Origin: Deltaproteobacteria bacterium
GTDB taxonomy: Bacteria > Desulfobacterota > DSM-4660 > Desulfatiglandales > HGW-15
NCBI GenBank assembly: GCA_016929815.1
Contig: JAFGIC010000534.1
Coordinates: 1-14,374, forward strand
Length of the DNA stretch: 14,374 nucleotides
Direction: 5' to 3'
In this document: positions 6,575-13,839 of the stretch, in pieces
How the letters are laid out: every line of letters begins with the position of its first letter
Position numbering within the stretch: position 1 is the stretch's first letter
Notes under the pieces: model-generated
The model's database searches: none
What the model saw: the letters and a program-made list of their open reading frames with translations, nothing else
What the model was told of the DNA's origin: nothing
Position numbers and translations under genes: made by a program

Positions 6575-7051
6575 ATGCCTATTAATAAGAATGCAGCCTT
6601 TATATTGAAATCCTGCGGAATACTGTTGATCTGCGCAGCGGCTTTATTTGTTTTTATGGCCTATGCCGCTGAGGAGAATTCAACAGCCCCTTCCGAGCCT
6701 GACACAGCCATCGAAGCTGATGGTCTGAACTATATAAAAATAGACAACGATGTATATGAAAAAGACAGGAAAGGTCCGGTGACTTTTTCCCATAGAAAAC
6801 ATGCCAAGGAATATGGGGTCTCCTGCTGGGAATGTCATCATGACTATGCAGATGGGGAGAATGTCTGGTCCCCATGGGAAGACACTATGGCGTGCGTTGA
6901 ATGTCATGACCCTTCCGAAGATGACGGTGAAATCATGAAATTGCAGACCGCATATCATCTTAACTGCAAGACCTGTCACAAGGAGCAGGCTGTTTTCGGC
7001 AATGACGCCCAGGCATACAGAAAATGCACTACCTGCCATGAAAGGCAGTAA
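6575..7051 (+). CDS. Periplasmic tetraheme cytochrome c3-type protein
   Basis: A 158-residue secreted multiheme cytochrome. A signal peptide (hydrophobic 8-28, likely cleavage after AYA, 29-31) leads to a domain with four CxxCH sites: CWECH (84-88), CVECH (107-111), CKTCH (131-135) and CTTCH (151-155). H73 and H76 in FSHRKH, H89 and H128 supply four further His, the pattern of bis-His class III cytochromes (c3). Such proteins shuttle low-potential electrons in the periplasm of sulfate- and metal-reducing bacteria; partners are not encoded here. Start at 6575 has AGAGGAT 5 bases upstream; an in-frame GTG at 6545 lacks a ribosome site and would spoil the signal peptide. The LolA-like gene follows after 57 bases without a clear terminator, so co-transcription is possible. 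Confidence 0.93.
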   Translation: MPINKNAAFILKSCGILLICAAALFVFMAYAAEENSTAPSEPDTAIEADGLNYIKIDNDVYEKDRKGPVTFSHRKHAKEYGVSCWECHHDYADGENVWSPWEDTMACVECHDPSEDDGEIMKLQTAYHLNCKTCHKEQAVFGNDAQAYRKCTTCHERQ

Positions 7052-7108
7052 TCAGAGAACTCTACAATTTTTTGCCTTTCAATCAACTAAGGGGGGGCAG
7101 CCATATCC

Positions 7109-7885
7109 ATGTTACGCGTCTTTACAGCAACAGTCTCCTTGATCTTGATCCTTGTCTTCCCGGTTGCATGGTCCTCCGGTGAAGATGAAGACCCATCAGT
7201 TGCAAGAGCCAAAAAGATCCTGCGCGAGGTGGATGACATGTGGCGAGGGACCTCATCGCATTCTGTCCTGACCATGCAGGTCAAGACCGTCCACTATACA
7301 CGTGATATGCGCATGGAGGGATGGTCCCTGGGAAAGGACATGACCCTTGTGCGCATACTGTCCCCATTAAAGGATAAGGGGCTCTCCACCCTTAAATCCG
7401 GCAATGACATCTACAGTTACCTGCCAAAGACCGACCGGACTATCAAACTTTCATCCCACATGATGATGAGTTCCTGGATGGGCAGTCATTTTACCAATGA
7501 CGACCTGGTAAAGGAGTCCCGCATGGAGGAGGATTACGATCCGACAATATCCTATGAAGGCATAAGAGACGGGCAGGAGGTAATTGAATTCACGCTTATA
7601 CCGAAACCCGATGCCCCTGTGGTATGGGGAAAGATTGTAGCCACAGTCCTTGCCGACGGGTACATGCCTGTAAAATATCTTTACTATGATGAGGATATGC
7701 TTATCAGCCGCACCATGACCTTCAGCAGGTTTGAGATGCTCGGGGAAAGGATCAGGCCAAAGGTCATGAGGGTGGTCCCCTCGGACAAACCGGAAGAATA
7801 TACTGAGCTGGTATATGAGGAGCTTGAGCTGGATATTGACCTTGATGAGGATTTTTTCTCTATCTCAAGTCTGAAGAGGATGTAA
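7109..7885 (+). CDS. LolA-like periplasmic protein (outer-membrane lipoprotein-sorting family)
   Basis: A 258-residue exported protein with signal peptide (hydrophobic 4-20, cleavage probably near 20-24; no lipobox Cys). The mature part has the LolA-like half-barrel style seen in COG2834-type proteins: an N-terminal helix (ARAKKILREVDDMWRG), then beta-rich segments such as DMRMEGWSLGKDMTLVRI, IYSYLPKTDRTIKL, a Met-rich stretch SSHMMMSSWMGSHF (about 114-128), VIEFTLIPKP and ISRTMTFSRFEMLG. Proteins of this type commonly sit beside RND or ABC exporters and are thought to carry lipids or lipoproteins across the periplasm. A G-run (7091-7097) 11 bases upstream serves as ribosome site. It is separated by 255 repeat-rich bases from the permease genes, which it presumably serves. 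Confidence 0.88.
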   Translation: MLRVFTATVSLILILVFPVAWSSGEDEDPSVARAKKILREVDDMWRGTSSHSVLTMQVKTVHYTRDMRMEGWSLGKDMTLVRILSPLKDKGLSTLKSGNDIYSYLPKTDRTIKLSSHMMMSSWMGSHFTNDDLVKESRMEEDYDPTISYEGIRDGQEVIEFTLIPKPDAPVVWGKIVATVLADGYMPVKYLYYDEDMLISRTMTFSRFEMLGERIRPKVMRVVPSDKPEEYTELVYEELELDIDLDEDFFSISSLKRM

Positions 7886-7889
7886 TAAA

Positions 7890-8072
7890 TAGGGCGCAAG
7901 GTACAGGGCACAAGTAAAAGATAAAGAAAAAATAATGACATTCAAAGCATAAGACGCAGGGCGTAAGGTGCCAGGCGCAGGGAAAAAATAAGAAAAAATA
8001 ATGAGATTCAAGGCGCAGGGTGCAGGGATTTAAGGGATTGTATTCTTCCCTTGAGCACTAAGCCTGGCACCT
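7890..8072. repeat. Cluster of degenerate short repeats
   Basis: A 25-base sequence at 7924-7948 recurs at 7990-8014 with two mismatches (both begin AAGAAAAAATAATGA). Around them G-rich units of the kind GGCGCAGGGTGCAGGG recur in variants. An 11-base perfect inverted repeat joins AGGTGCCAGGC (7966-7976) and GCCTGGCACCT (8062-8072), and AAGGGA/TCCCTT (8032-8052) could form a small hairpin. Spacing is irregular. The block interrupts an otherwise tight operon between the LolA-like gene and the first permease. Confidence 0.65.
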
Positions 8073-8140
8073 GAGCCATAAATACATTGCCTCACAAAGT
8101 CTGGTCGAATTAAGAAGAAAAGTGCTTCAAGAGAAAACCC

Positions 8141-9361
8141 ATGAGAACATTAAAAATCGCCTCAAGAAATGTCTTTCGAAACTGGCACAGGACCCTTGTA
8201 ACCACTGCAGCGATGGGGTTTGCTGGGTTCATCATGATCCTGTTCGCATCCCTGATGGAAGGCCTTCTCCAGGGCAGCGAACGGAATGCCGTTTCCATGG
8301 ACCTCGGCGATATCCAGATACATGCGCCGGATTACAGGGAGGACCCTGATCTTTACAAGGTTATCAGTGATCCGGACCGGATACTGGCCGATCTGAAAAA
8401 GGCCGGCTTCCATGCCGCAAAGAGGCTTTATGGCTTCGGGCTCGCGGCCTCAGGCGCCACATCGGCAGGGGTGCAGTTGCGGGGCATAGACCTTTCAAAC
8501 GAATCCGACGTTACCCAGATCAACCGGCATGTCTTAAAGGGCAAATGGCTTGAAGAATCCGATCCTTCCGGTGTTGTCATAGGCAGAAAGCTTGCCAGGA
8601 CCCTGGGGGTGGATATAGGGGATGAGCTCATTTTTGTGGGCCAGGCCACGGACGGGTCCATGGCAAATGATATTTATACCGTAAAAGGCATACTGAAATC
8701 CGTGGGCGAAGAGGTTGATCGCGCAGGACTGTATATGCAGGACAGCGCCTTTCGTGAACTCATGGTCCTTCCTGAAGGCGCGCACGAGATAGCCGTAATG
8801 AGACCTGACCGTTCCACGGACCTTATTGCCGCCACCAGTAAAGTGGCGGACATTGCGCCTGGTTGTGAGACCCTGAACTGGAGGGAGCTGATGCCGGTAA
8901 TAGCCCGGATACTGGATCTTGCCGATTCACAGATGATAATCATGGTGATTATCACCTATACGGCGGTAGCCATGCTGGTGCTGAACGCGATGCTCATGAC
9001 GGTATTTGAACGGATCAGGGAACTCGGGATCATGAAGGCCGTGGGGGTTAAGCCGTGGCAGATTATGATGCTGGTCTATGCCGAGACATTCATGCAGGTC
9101 CTTGCGGCGAGCATCATTGCCGGCGTGTCCGGCATTGCCCTTTCCCGGTATTTTGAGCATAACGGCATTGATCTTTCATCCCTGGCAGAGGGCGCCTCTT
9201 TCGGCGGGGTCGCCGTTGATCCGATATGGAGGGCGCACCTTACAGCCGAGTCAGTGGCGGTGCCCATTGTCTTTCTCTTTATTATCGCCTTTCTTTCCGT
9301 GCTTTATCCGGCGATAAAGGCTGCTGTCATACAACCTGTCAGGGCCATCCATCACAGGTGA
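8141..9361 (+). CDS. ABC transporter permease, LolC/E-MacB (FtsX) type, first copy
   Basis: A 406-residue inner-membrane permease with type VII ABC topology: one N-terminal TM (about 22-42), a large periplasmic domain (43-262), then three TMs (about 264-288, 308-335, 372-392). ERIRELGIMKAVGVKP (290-305) is the conserved FtsX-domain loop that contacts the ATPase. The short cytoplasmic N-terminus (IASRNVFRNWHRT) is typical of LolC/LolE-like permeases. These use ATP-driven movement to push substrates, often lipoproteins, from the inner membrane or periplasm outward rather than through a channel. Only a weak AAGAGAA ribosome site precedes the ATG. The second permease begins 9 bases after the stop, and the pair probably forms a heterodimer. 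Confidence 0.92.
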   Translation: MRTLKIASRNVFRNWHRTLVTTAAMGFAGFIMILFASLMEGLLQGSERNAVSMDLGDIQIHAPDYREDPDLYKVISDPDRILADLKKAGFHAAKRLYGFGLAASGATSAGVQLRGIDLSNESDVTQINRHVLKGKWLEESDPSGVVIGRKLARTLGVDIGDELIFVGQATDGSMANDIYTVKGILKSVGEEVDRAGLYMQDSAFRELMVLPEGAHEIAVMRPDRSTDLIAATSKVADIAPGCETLNWRELMPVIARILDLADSQMIIMVIITYTAVAMLVLNAMLMTVFERIRELGIMKAVGVKPWQIMMLVYAETFMQVLAASIIAGVSGIALSRYFEHNGIDLSSLAEGASFGGVAVDPIWRAHLTAESVAVPIVFLFIIAFLSVLYPAIKAAVIQPVRAIHHR

Positions 9362-9370
9362 GAGAGGTAT

Positions 9371-10609
9371 ATGAAAATCAGCAACATGGCATGGCGCAAT
9401 CTATGGCGGCGCAAGCGCCGCACATATATTACTGTCCTTTCAATAGGCTTCGGGGTCCTGTTATCCGTAACCTTTACAGGCATGGCGTATGACAGCTATA
9501 CAAAGATGATCGACACAAGCGCCGTCATGGGCCTGGGACACGTTACAATAGAGCCAAGGGGGTATAATGATTCCCCGTCCCTTGAAAAGAGGCTGTCAGA
9601 TGCCGCAGGGATAAGAGAGCAACTGCTTGAAATAAACGGAGTGGACAGCGCCCTTGAAAGGATCATGGGGCAGGCCATGTTCGCGAGCGCAGGCAAGAGC
9701 ATAGGAGGGGCCTTCATCGCCGTTGATCCGGATATGGAGTCAGTGGAGAGCAACCTCTTTATCCGTTCGATTGTTGAAGGGGGTCTCTTTTCAGGGCAAA
9801 ACAGCCAGGGTGCCCTTGTGGGAACCAGGGTGGCAAAAAAGCTTAATATAGACATAGGGAAAAAGCTCATATACACAACCACGGATGCCAACGGAGAGAT
9901 AATCAGCGAGATCGCCAGGGTTTCGGGGATATTTAAGACCGGCGTGAGCGAGGTGGACGGGTCAATGATTATCCTGCCTATCGACAGGGTCCGTTCGTCG
10001 CTCGGCTATGAGGCGGAAGACGCCACCCTTGTCTCAGTTGTTGTCAGGGACCAGCGCCGCTCCGATGAAATGCGCGATATAATCATGTCAAAACTCCGGA
10101 ATCCTGCATGGGAGGCGTTGACCTGGCGGGAGACCCAGGCTGATCTCGCCTCCATAATAACGCTGGATAAGTCAGGCAACATTATTATTCAGGTCCTTAT
10201 AGGGCTCCTCATTGCCGCCGGGATACTGAATACGCTGCTTATGAGCGTAATGGAGAGGACAAGGGAGTTCGGGGTAATGATGGCCGTGGGGATGTCACCG
10301 TTTACGCTTTTCAGGCTGGTGATTATCGAATCGATATGGTATGCGATCCTTGGGCTGTGCCTTGGCGTATTAATCACAATCCCATGGTATGCCTTTATGT
10401 ATTTGCACGGCATAGATTTTACCGGTATGGTCGGAAGCGACTACAGCGCGAGCGGGGTCCTTATTGACCCGGTGATGAAGATCAGGCTTTACAGGGAAAG
10501 CGCGGCCTGGATACTGACGGCGCTTTTTACGCTGACGATATTATCAGGGATCTACCCCGCCTGGCGGGCAGGCCGCGTCCCTCCCGTGGAGTCATTGAAA
10601 GAGATATAA
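9371..10609 (+). CDS. ABC transporter permease, LolC/E-MacB (FtsX) type, second copy
   Basis: A 412-residue paralogue of the preceding permease with the same plan: TM about 18-40, periplasmic domain to about 268, TMs about 270-292, 312-340 and 377-396. The coupling loop is ERTREFGVMMAVGMSP (295-310). MAWRNLWRRKRRTYI at the N-terminus parallels the first copy. The two differ enough throughout to be an old duplication like LolC and LolE. A GAGAGG ribosome site lies 6 bases before the ATG. The ATPase gene starts 14 bases downstream, so the three proteins would form one complex. Substrate unknown. Confidence 0.92.
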   Translation: MKISNMAWRNLWRRKRRTYITVLSIGFGVLLSVTFTGMAYDSYTKMIDTSAVMGLGHVTIEPRGYNDSPSLEKRLSDAAGIREQLLEINGVDSALERIMGQAMFASAGKSIGGAFIAVDPDMESVESNLFIRSIVEGGLFSGQNSQGALVGTRVAKKLNIDIGKKLIYTTTDANGEIISEIARVSGIFKTGVSEVDGSMIILPIDRVRSSLGYEAEDATLVSVVVRDQRRSDEMRDIIMSKLRNPAWEALTWRETQADLASIITLDKSGNIIIQVLIGLLIAAGILNTLLMSVMERTREFGVMMAVGMSPFTLFRLVIIESIWYAILGLCLGVLITIPWYAFMYLHGIDFTGMVGSDYSASGVLIDPVMKIRLYRESAAWILTALFTLTILSGIYPAWRAGRVPPVESLKEI

Positions 10610-10623
10610 CAAAAGGAGTCATA

Positions 10624-11319
10624 ATGGAGGACCATGCGATAGTCCGGCTTGAAGATGCCTCAAAATATTATCGGCAGGGACAGATGGAGGTACATGCCGT
10701 GGACGGGCTTTCCTTTGATATCCATAAGGGCGACTTTACAGCGCTCTGCGGACCTTCCGGATCAGGAAAGACGACTGTCCTGAACCTCATCGGGGGGTTG
10801 GATGTCCCCACGAGCGGGAAGGTCTTCCTGGAGGGCCGGGATATAGGCCTGCTGTCTCGTTCAAAGATATCGGCCATTAGAAGAGACCGCATAGGGTTTG
10901 TGTTCCAGGCCTATAACCTTATTCCTGTTATGACCGCCTATGAAAACGCGGCCTTTGTCCTTTCATTGCAGGGGGTGTCGGATCGCGAATGCAGGGACAG
11001 GGTGACGGCAATACTCAAGGAGGTGGGTTTGGAGGGGCTTGAAAACAGGAGGCCTGATGAGATGTCGGGGGGTCAGCAGCAGAGGGTTGCCATTGCGAGG
11101 GCCATAGTCACCAGGCCGGCAATAGTCCTGGCGGATGAGCCCACCGCCAATGTGGATTCCGCCAATGCCGATTCCCTGCTGGGCCTTATGGAAAGGCTCA
11201 ACCGTGAATCGGGCGTTACATTTCTTTTCTCCACACATGACCAGAGGGTGATGGACCGCGCACGCCGTATTATAAGGCTCCATGACGGAAGGATAGAAAG
11301 CGACGAGGTCTTCAATTGA
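10624..11319 (+). CDS. LolD/MacB-type ABC transporter ATPase
   Basis: A 231-residue cytoplasmic nucleotide-binding protein energising the two upstream permeases. It has Walker A GPSGSGKTT (43-51), Q-loop Q95 in FVFQAYNLIPVMTAYENA, signature MSGGQQQR (147-154, Met in place of Leu), Walker B IVLADEP (167-173), D-loop NVDS (176-179) and switch H205 in FSTHDQRVM. The MTAYENA/MSGGQQQRVAIARA wording is characteristic of the LolD/MacB branch. AAGGAG precedes the ATG. Its stop overlaps the TTG start of the barrel gene (TTGA), implying coupled translation. Confidence 0.95.
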   Translation: MEDHAIVRLEDASKYYRQGQMEVHAVDGLSFDIHKGDFTALCGPSGSGKTTVLNLIGGLDVPTSGKVFLEGRDIGLLSRSKISAIRRDRIGFVFQAYNLIPVMTAYENAAFVLSLQGVSDRECRDRVTAILKEVGLEGLENRRPDEMSGGQQQRVAIARAIVTRPAIVLADEPTANVDSANADSLLGLMERLNRESGVTFLFSTHDQRVMDRARRIIRLHDGRIESDEVFN

Positions 11320-12572
11320 GCCGCTCGATGCGCCATAACATCCTTGTCCGGTTTATTGCCCTGGCTGCTCTGTCTATTTTTTTACCCATGCCGGCCAAGG
11401 CCTTTTATGAATGGCATGGAGTTGAATCCTTCGTTTCCATTACAGGGATGACCCAGGTATATGGCCTGGTCTATAAAAGGCCCGAGAACATTATGCTCTA
11501 TGAAGACAATGACAAGTCCGGCATAGCAGGGATAGGGAGGATTATTATTGATGCCGGCACAGGGGGTGCATTAAGTCTTGAGGCAAACGCCTATCAGACC
11601 TATATACCCATGGAGCTTATAGCCGCTCAGTCAGGCGGCGGTGTAACAATACCTGACGCAGAGAGGAGTTCGGCCCTGGAGTGGAGCGCCAGCAAAGACA
11701 ACTACATTCATACAGCCGTTGACAGGCTTAATCTCCGATGGTCAAGGGACCGTATTGACGTAATAATCGGACGGCAGCCTGTAAACCTTGCCACGAACTA
11801 TTATTTTACCCCCAATGACTTCTTTGCCGCATTTGCTGCACAGACCTTTTACAGGGTCTATAAGCCGGGCGTGGATGCCGCAAGGGCGGAGGTGAGGCTG
11901 GGAAACCTCTCACAACTCTCACTGATAGGAGCGCTCGGTTACAGTCCTGATGAAAACGGCGACAATGGATGGAGCAGGAGTCCCGAAACCGGACGCACAT
12001 CATATCTCGCGCGCATATCGGTCAACCTTCATGAATTTGAATGGGCACTGATTGCAGGCAGCCTTGCTGACGCTGATGTCATAGGCGGATCATTTCAGGG
12101 TGAAATGCTTGAATGGCTGGATGTAAAGGCTGAGGCGCATGTGGCCCGGCCTGAGTCTCCCGCACAGGATAGGCACGCTGAGGTCTCCCTGGGCATTCAA
12201 CACTACTGGGAGAACAGCCTGGATCTAAGACTTGAGTATTTTTATCACGGAAGCGGCTATGACGGCGCCTCTGATTATGCCGCGGCATATCTTAAAAACG
12301 GACACGGGCTGTATCTGGGCCGCCATTATTCCGCACTGGGCATAGGCTACGAATTTACCCCGCTGCTCACGAGCCAGATGGTATTGATAGGGAATCTGAC
12401 GGACAATTCCATCCTGGCGTCATTCAATGCCGTGTATTCAATCTCCAATGAGTCCGAGCTCTCACTCGGCGCTGCAGCGCCCTTCGGCAGGGAGGCAGAG
12501 GGCATGAATATAAAAAGCGAGTTCGGCATGTATCCCAGCACAGCCAATATCGAGTGGAGATGGTATTTTTGA
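11316..12572 (+). CDS. Predicted outer-membrane beta-barrel protein
   Basis: About 418 residues. A signal peptide (hydrophobic 9-26, cleavage likely after AKA at 27-29) is followed by many short alternating beta-strand-like segments and Gly/Tyr/Trp-rich turns, ending in EWRWYF with the terminal Phe expected for Bam-dependent insertion. IIGRQPVNLATNYYFTPNDF (150-169) recalls the GRQxxNWG...FxPxD motif of DUF1302-like barrels found with export gene sets; I cannot assign a family firmly. Two starts are possible: TTG at 11316 with GAGG 8 bases upstream, overlapping the ATPase stop, or ATG at 11328 without a good ribosome site. I use the TTG, but either leaves the signal peptide intact. Context makes it the outer-membrane partner of the ABC system. 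Confidence 0.82.
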   Translation: MSRSMRHNILVRFIALAALSIFLPMPAKAFYEWHGVESFVSITGMTQVYGLVYKRPENIMLYEDNDKSGIAGIGRIIIDAGTGGALSLEANAYQTYIPMELIAAQSGGGVTIPDAERSSALEWSASKDNYIHTAVDRLNLRWSRDRIDVIIGRQPVNLATNYYFTPNDFFAAFAAQTFYRVYKPGVDAARAEVRLGNLSQLSLIGALGYSPDENGDNGWSRSPETGRTSYLARISVNLHEFEWALIAGSLADADVIGGSFQGEMLEWLDVKAEAHVARPESPAQDRHAEVSLGIQHYWENSLDLRLEYFYHGSGYDGASDYAAAYLKNGHGLYLGRHYSALGIGYEFTPLLTSQMVLIGNLTDNSILASFNAVYSISNESELSLGAAAPFGREAEGMNIKSEFGMYPSTANIEWRWYF

Positions 12573-12616
12573 TTGTCACCCGCTCGTGCAGGTGAAGCTG
12601 TAAGCTATCAGACGTC

Positions 12617-12704
12617 AGCATTCAGCTTTCAGCAAAACCTTATCAATTAAATTAATTGACTGACAGCTGAACGCTCCATACATAAATGCCTTATTTATGG
12701 ATGG
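12617..12704. repeat. Intergenic inverted-repeat element(s)
   Basis: Two adjacent structures lie in the 320-base gap after the barrel gene. The first pairs AGCATTCAGCTTTCAG (12617-12632) with CTGACAGCTGAACGCT (12660-12675) at 14 of 16 positions around a 27-base AT-rich loop. The second pairs CCATACATAAAT (12676-12687) with ATTTATGGATGG (12693-12704) with one mismatch. The AGCT-T-CAGC wording resembles dispersed REP- or MITE-like intergenic repeats, but only one copy is visible here. The remainder (12705-12892) is AT-rich, with TATATA at 12856-12861 as a possible -10 and a small ATAAGC/GCTTAT stem (12859-12881); no gene is seen. Confidence 0.55.
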
Positions 12705-12892
12705 ACACTGTATAAGAAATTAATAGAATAATATTTATGAGTTGATTTTCATTCTTGATATCCTGTCTGGGATTTTTTATATTGGATAAAATGATGGTGT
12801 TTGTTAGATATACATATTCCAGAAGACACAAAAAGCACCATTCAATAATTTAGTCTATATAAGCTGAAAGCGACTGCTTATAGCTAAAGGCT

Positions 12893-12975
12893 TGCAAGGT
12901 AGGGGTGGCCTTTAACCAGGCCTGAGATAATACCCTTTGAACCTGAACTGGATAATCCCAGCGTAGGAAACCGCA
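12893..12975 (+). promoter_or_regulatory. TPP riboswitch aptamer (THI element)
   Basis: The conserved THI-box core is present in order: GGGGTGG (12902-12908), CCTGAGATAATACCC (12921-12935), GAACCTGAACTGGATAAT (12939-12956) and CCAGCGTAGGAAACC (12958-12972). GGGGT/TACCC forms P2. P1 can be drawn as TGC-AA-GGT (12893-12900) with ACCGCA (12970-12975) and is short with a bulge. It senses thiamin diphosphate and sits directly before thi4, with a terminator between. Confidence 0.95.
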
Positions 12976-12994
12976 TATAAATCAGGTATTTTAT

Positions 12995-13026
12995 AGGCCG
13001 TTTTCCTGCCAGGGAAACGGCCTTTT
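12995..13026 (+). terminator. Riboswitch-controlled intrinsic terminator
   Basis: AGGCCGTTTTCC (12995-13006) pairs with GGGAAACGGCCT (13012-13023) over 12 pairs, one G-U, with loop TGCCA and a TTTT end. GGAAAC (12966-12971), part of the aptamer 3' end, can instead pair with GTTTTCC (13000-13006) in the terminator 5' arm with one bulged T. This is a credible antiterminator, so TPP binding would favour termination ahead of thi4. Confidence 0.88.
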
Positions 13027-13046
13027 CCATTAAAAGGAGAACAGGT

Positions 13047-13817
13047 ATGCTTGACGAAGTTAAAATTACAAAGGCAATCATAGACCGCTATTACGCAAAA
13101 CTCAATGAATGCCTGGACACGGATGCGGCCATCGTGGGCGGCGGACCTTCCGGTCTTGTGGCTGGATATTATCTTGCAAAGGCGGGTAAGAAGGTCGTCC
13201 TCTTTGAAAGGAAGTTGAGTATAGGAGGCGGCATGTGGGGAGGCGGCATGATGTTCAACGAGATCGTGGTACAGGAGGAAGCCCTTCACATACTGGATGA
13301 GATGAAGGTCCGATATCAGAGATATGAGGAGAATTATTACACCTCGGATTCCATAGAGGCGGTTGCATGCCTTACGGCAAGGGCTGTTCAGGCAGGTGTA
13401 AAAATCATGAACTGCATCAGCATAGAGGATGTGATTATGCGCGAGGAAAGGATCACGGGGCTGGTGCTGAACTGGTCCCCGGTTGAGATGGCTGGACTTC
13501 ATATAGACCCCCTGTCCGTGAGGACGCGGTTCGTGATCGACGCGACCGGTCATGCCACAGAGGTAGTAAAGGTGGTTCAGGAAAAGGTCCCGCACAGACT
13601 TAATACACCTACAGGCCTTATAGCGGGAGAGAAATCCATGTGGGCGGACATGGCCGAGACCCTTACCATCGAAAACACCTGCGAGGTATTTCCGGGACTC
13701 TATATAGCCGGCATGGCCGCAAACGCTACCTTCGGCGGACCTCGCATGGGACCCATATTCGGGGGGATGCTCCTTTCAGGCGAAAAGGTAGCTAAGGAAT
13801 TGATCGCACGATTATAA
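13047..13817 (+). CDS. thi4: Sulfide-dependent ADP-thiazole synthase (Thi4 family)
   Basis: A 256-residue FAD/NAD-fold enzyme making the thiazole half of thiamin from NAD and glycine. GGGPSG (31-36) binds the nucleotide, followed by FERKLSIGGGMWGGGMMF (53-70). VIDATGH and the C-terminal YIAGMAANATFGGPRMGPIF-type block are typical. The sulfur-donor Cys of yeast Thi4 corresponds to H152 in MAGLHIDP, the archaeal/anaerobe form that takes sulfur from free sulfide and turns over many times instead of once. AAAAGGAGA lies 7-8 bases before the ATG. Expression is set by the upstream TPP riboswitch and terminator. It stands alone here; no other thi gene is in the window. Confidence 0.96.
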   Translation: MLDEVKITKAIIDRYYAKLNECLDTDAAIVGGGPSGLVAGYYLAKAGKKVVLFERKLSIGGGMWGGGMMFNEIVVQEEALHILDEMKVRYQRYEENYYTSDSIEAVACLTARAVQAGVKIMNCISIEDVIMREERITGLVLNWSPVEMAGLHIDPLSVRTRFVIDATGHATEVVKVVQEKVPHRLNTPTGLIAGEKSMWADMAETLTIENTCEVFPGLYIAGMAANATFGGPRMGPIFGGMLLSGEKVAKELIARL

Positions 13818-13839
13818 TAAATCTTGCCGTTGCGATTAT

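Noticed and set aside
7684..7941. Ser-rich minus-strand frame of 85 codons
   Set aside because: Antisense to the 3' end of the LolA-like gene, where Asp/Glu codons give Ser-rich shadow sequence.
7890..8072. CRISPR-like array
   Set aside because: Units are degenerate, irregularly spaced and not separated by unique spacers of constant length; no cas genes.
12912..13595. 227-codon minus-strand frame
   Set aside because: It lies across the TPP riboswitch and antisense to thi4, whose product is clearly recognised; composition is that of a shadow.
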